NCBI RefSeq assembly: GCF_030020805.1
Contig: NZ_CP125098.1
Span: 1,220,001-1,284,000 of the forward strand
Direction of reading: 5' to 3'
Origin: Paenibacillus sp. RC67
GTDB lineage: Bacteria > Bacillota > Bacilli > Paenibacillales > NBRC-103111
Length of the DNA: 64,000 bases
This document shows positions 62,465-64,000 of this stretch, piece after piece. Position 1 is the stretch's first letter. Each line of letters starts with the position of its first letter. A model generated the notes under the pieces. The model saw only the letters and a list, made by a program, of their open reading frames with translations, did no database searches and was not told where the DNA came from. The position numbers were made by a program, and so were the translations under genes.

Positions 62465-63037
62465 TCATCCCAAGAATTGATCCTCTATGATCCGCTTTGC
62501 CGCACTTAGGAAATGTTCTGGATGGAAGGAATCCTTATCGATATAGGCGCTCATAATAGCTCCATCACTTAAAATGCGGATCTGTGAAGCTAGCTCGGCC
62601 GGATTTCGTGCGTGACCTTCCCGCGCTATTTCCTCCACCTTATCCCAAGTCCGATGTCGGTTATCAACGGCTGATCGGTGCCCCGGATGCTCCAAATCCG
62701 GAAACTCCACGATTGCGTTCATAAACGGACATCCGCGAAATCCTGGAGCCTTCATCCGTTCAACCAATTCATCAAGAATAGCGTATAACTGATCTTTAGG
62801 TGAGTTAGGATGAAGCCGTTTTGCTTCTTCAATCGCTTCCGTTCTCTTGCCGTGTCTTTTCTCCAAGTAAGCAACGATAAGACTATCCTTTGTCGGGAAA
62901 TTGCGGTAAAAGCTCGCCTTGGCAACTCCGGATTCTTCAATAATTCGGTCGATCCCGACAGCACGGACCCCTTCTTTGTAAAACAATTCAGAAGCGACTC
63001 GTAAAATTCGTTCTTTCGCGGACTCTTTCTTTTCCAT
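62465..63037 (-). CDS. TetR/AcrR-family transcriptional repressor
   Basis: A 190-aa TetR-type protein with the N-terminal helix-turn-helix KERILRVASELFYKEGVRAVGI and ESGVAKASFYRNFPTKDSLIVAYLEKR, and a helical ligand-binding C-terminal half. The frame opens at 63082, but ATG 63037 gives the usual short N-terminal arm. Two perfect palindromic sites upstream (63083-63096 and 63121-63136) are plausible operators, and the gene is divergent from an MFS multidrug transporter, so it likely represses both. A decayed relative lies at 56115-56220. Confidence 0.9.
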   Translation of the reverse strand: MEKKESAKERILRVASELFYKEGVRAVGIDRIIEESGVAKASFYRNFPTKDSLIVAYLEKRHGKRTEAIEEAKRLHPNSPKDQLYAILDELVERMKAPGFRGCPFMNAIVEFPDLEHPGHRSAVDNRHRTWDKVEEIAREGHARNPAELASQIRILSDGAIMSAYIDKDSFHPEHFLSAAKRIIEDQFLG

Positions 63038-63074
63038 TGTGATCACCCAATTCCAAATGTAAGGAAAAAATCTT

Positions 63075-63136
63075 GTTGACATGAGACAGATCTGTCTGTA
63101 TCATACGAAACATTGATGGATGAGACAGTTCTGTCT
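63075..63136. promoter_or_regulatory. MFS promoter with two TetR operators
   Basis: TTGACA (63075-63080) and TATCAT (63098-63103) have ideal 17-bp spacing. The palindrome AGACAGATCTGTCT (63083-63096) lies in the spacer, and GAGACAGTTCTGTCTC (63121-63136) lies downstream of the -10. Binding at both would block the promoter. Confidence 0.75.
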
Positions 63137-63205
63137 CGTTTATTTTAATCGAGGTTCCCTGCGTATGTCAATGTTCCCAGGGTGCGCTAAGGAGGAAAAA
63201 AATTT

Positions 63206-64000
63206 ATGTCCCAAGCAGCACATAGTTCACTTAATCCTCAACAGGTGGAGGTGAAAGCTCTTCAACGTCCTCGCCTAATGTTAGCCGTCATGCTGCTATC
63301 GGTCTTTATGGCGGTGGCTAATATTTTTATCGTCAATGTGGCGACGCCTTCAATTCAGCGCGGTCTTCACGCCGATTTCTTCGGGGTCCAATTCGTTATC
63401 TCGGCTTATACACTTTCCTATGCAATTGCTCTAATTATCGGCGGCAGACTTGGCGACCGGTTTGGGAGGAGAAACATGCTGCTTGTTGGCGTCGCTGGCT
63501 TTACGATCAGCTCCTTGCTGTGCGGGTTATCAAGCGGAGTCGGCATGCTCACCGTCATACGGATCGTGCAAGGCTTGAGCGCAGCGATGATCTCGCCGCA
63601 AATTTTATCGCTTATCCAGGCCCAATATGCACCGGAGAAGAGAGGCAAAATATTCGGCCTTTACGGTGCAGCCCAAGGGATTGCCGCCTCGACGGGGCAA
63701 TTGATCGGAGGATTACTGCTTTTCTGGAACCCTTGGGGTCTTGAATGGAGAATGGTATTCTTCTTTAGTGTACCGATAGGCATAGCCTTATTATGTATGA
63801 TCCCTTTCATTGCGGAATCCAAGGAAAAGGTTCAAACGAAACCGGATTGGATTGGTGCTGCATTAGTCGCCGTCGGTTTATTCCTACTAGTGTACCCGCT
63901 AGTTCAAGGACAAAAAGAAGGCTGGCCGCTTATACTGATCCTCAGCTTGCTCTTGTCTATTCCTGTGCTGGTCCTCTTCGTATGGGTTCAGAAAAGACTT
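63206..64000 (+). CDS. MFS multidrug transporter, EmrB/QacA (DHA2) type, partial
   Basis: Starts ATG 63206 behind AAGGAGGAAAAAAATTT and runs off the end of the window with 265 codons present. The first segments include motif A-like GGRLGDRFGRRNMLLVG and the DHA2-type Pro/Gly pattern in GLYGAAQGIAASTGQLIGGLLL. DHA2 transporters export cationic or lipophilic drugs using the proton gradient. Control by the divergent TetR-type gene is likely. Confidence 0.85.
   Translation, partial: MSQAAHSSLNPQQVEVKALQRPRLMLAVMLLSVFMAVANIFIVNVATPSIQRGLHADFFGVQFVISAYTLSYAIALIIGGRLGDRFGRRNMLLVGVAGFTISSLLCGLSSGVGMLTVIRIVQGLSAAMISPQILSLIQAQYAPEKRGKIFGLYGAAQGIAASTGQLIGGLLLFWNPWGLEWRMVFFFSVPIGIALLCMIPFIAESKEKVQTKPDWIGAALVAVGLFLLVYPLVQGQKEGWPLILILSLLLSIPVLVLFVWVQKRL

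Noticed and set aside
1-64000. CRISPR arrays, rRNA and tRNA genes
   Set aside because: No regularly spaced short repeats and no recognisable RNA gene pattern were seen in either strand.

Overview
The window looks like a chromosomal segment of a low-to-mid-GC Gram-positive bacterium of the Paenibacillus type (Bacillales). The support is several very large secreted proteins with S-layer homology (SLH) domains, strong AGGAGG ribosome-binding sites, Firmicutes-style cre and LexA boxes, and typical Bacillales families (PadR+DUF2812, MocR regulator, AzlCD, ECF sigma with a Sigma_reg anti-sigma). I saw no rRNA, tRNA, CRISPR array or intact insertion sequence.

Layout. 1-2145: TrmB-like regulator and an AzlC/AzlD amino-acid exporter. 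2342-7345: a 1.6-kaa multidomain SLH protein with repeated FN3 modules and a discoidin/CBM32-like domain, preceded by a cre-like site. 7569-9121: a YdjM-like membrane hydrolase behind a LexA-like box, then a convergent metallo-beta-lactamase-fold hydrolase. 9349-13967: accessory-looking stretch with two nucleotidyltransferases, an APH(3')-like kinase, a lipoprotein, small ORFs and a frameshifted S51 peptidase. 14095-15799: ECF sigma/anti-sigma pair with its own promoter. 15824-18086: hypothetical gene, RNA ligase, small coiled-coil protein and gene remnants. 18087-25382: PadR/DUF2812, GNAT, cupin, cyclase, DUF1697, MocR regulator divergent from an MFS exporter and an NAD-epimerase.

25546-53450 is the centrepiece. 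A SARP-type response regulator (REC + winged helix + BTAD) and a 1021-aa hybrid sensor kinase carrying two different kinase cores sit directly upstream of three huge consecutive exported-protein genes (1831, 2536 and 3115 aa) and a secreted trypsin-like protease. The promoter before the first giant gene has a perfect 10-nt direct repeat with an 11-bp period ending 7 bp before a -10 box, which is the geometry SARP proteins are known to use, followed by a leader of about 125 nt with two mutually exclusive pairings. My inference is a self-contained regulated cell-surface system: kinase, SARP regulator, giant surface proteins (two SLH-anchored) and a maturation or quality-control protease.

53864-64000: small membrane protein; an ABC-type solute-binding protein without a signal peptide plus a WYL regulator; a TetR-gene remnant; an AfuABC/FbpABC-like transporter with an RpiR regulator and a PHP-domain phosphoesterase, which together suggest phosphosugar uptake rather than iron; and a TetR-controlled MFS multidrug transporter that runs off the window end.
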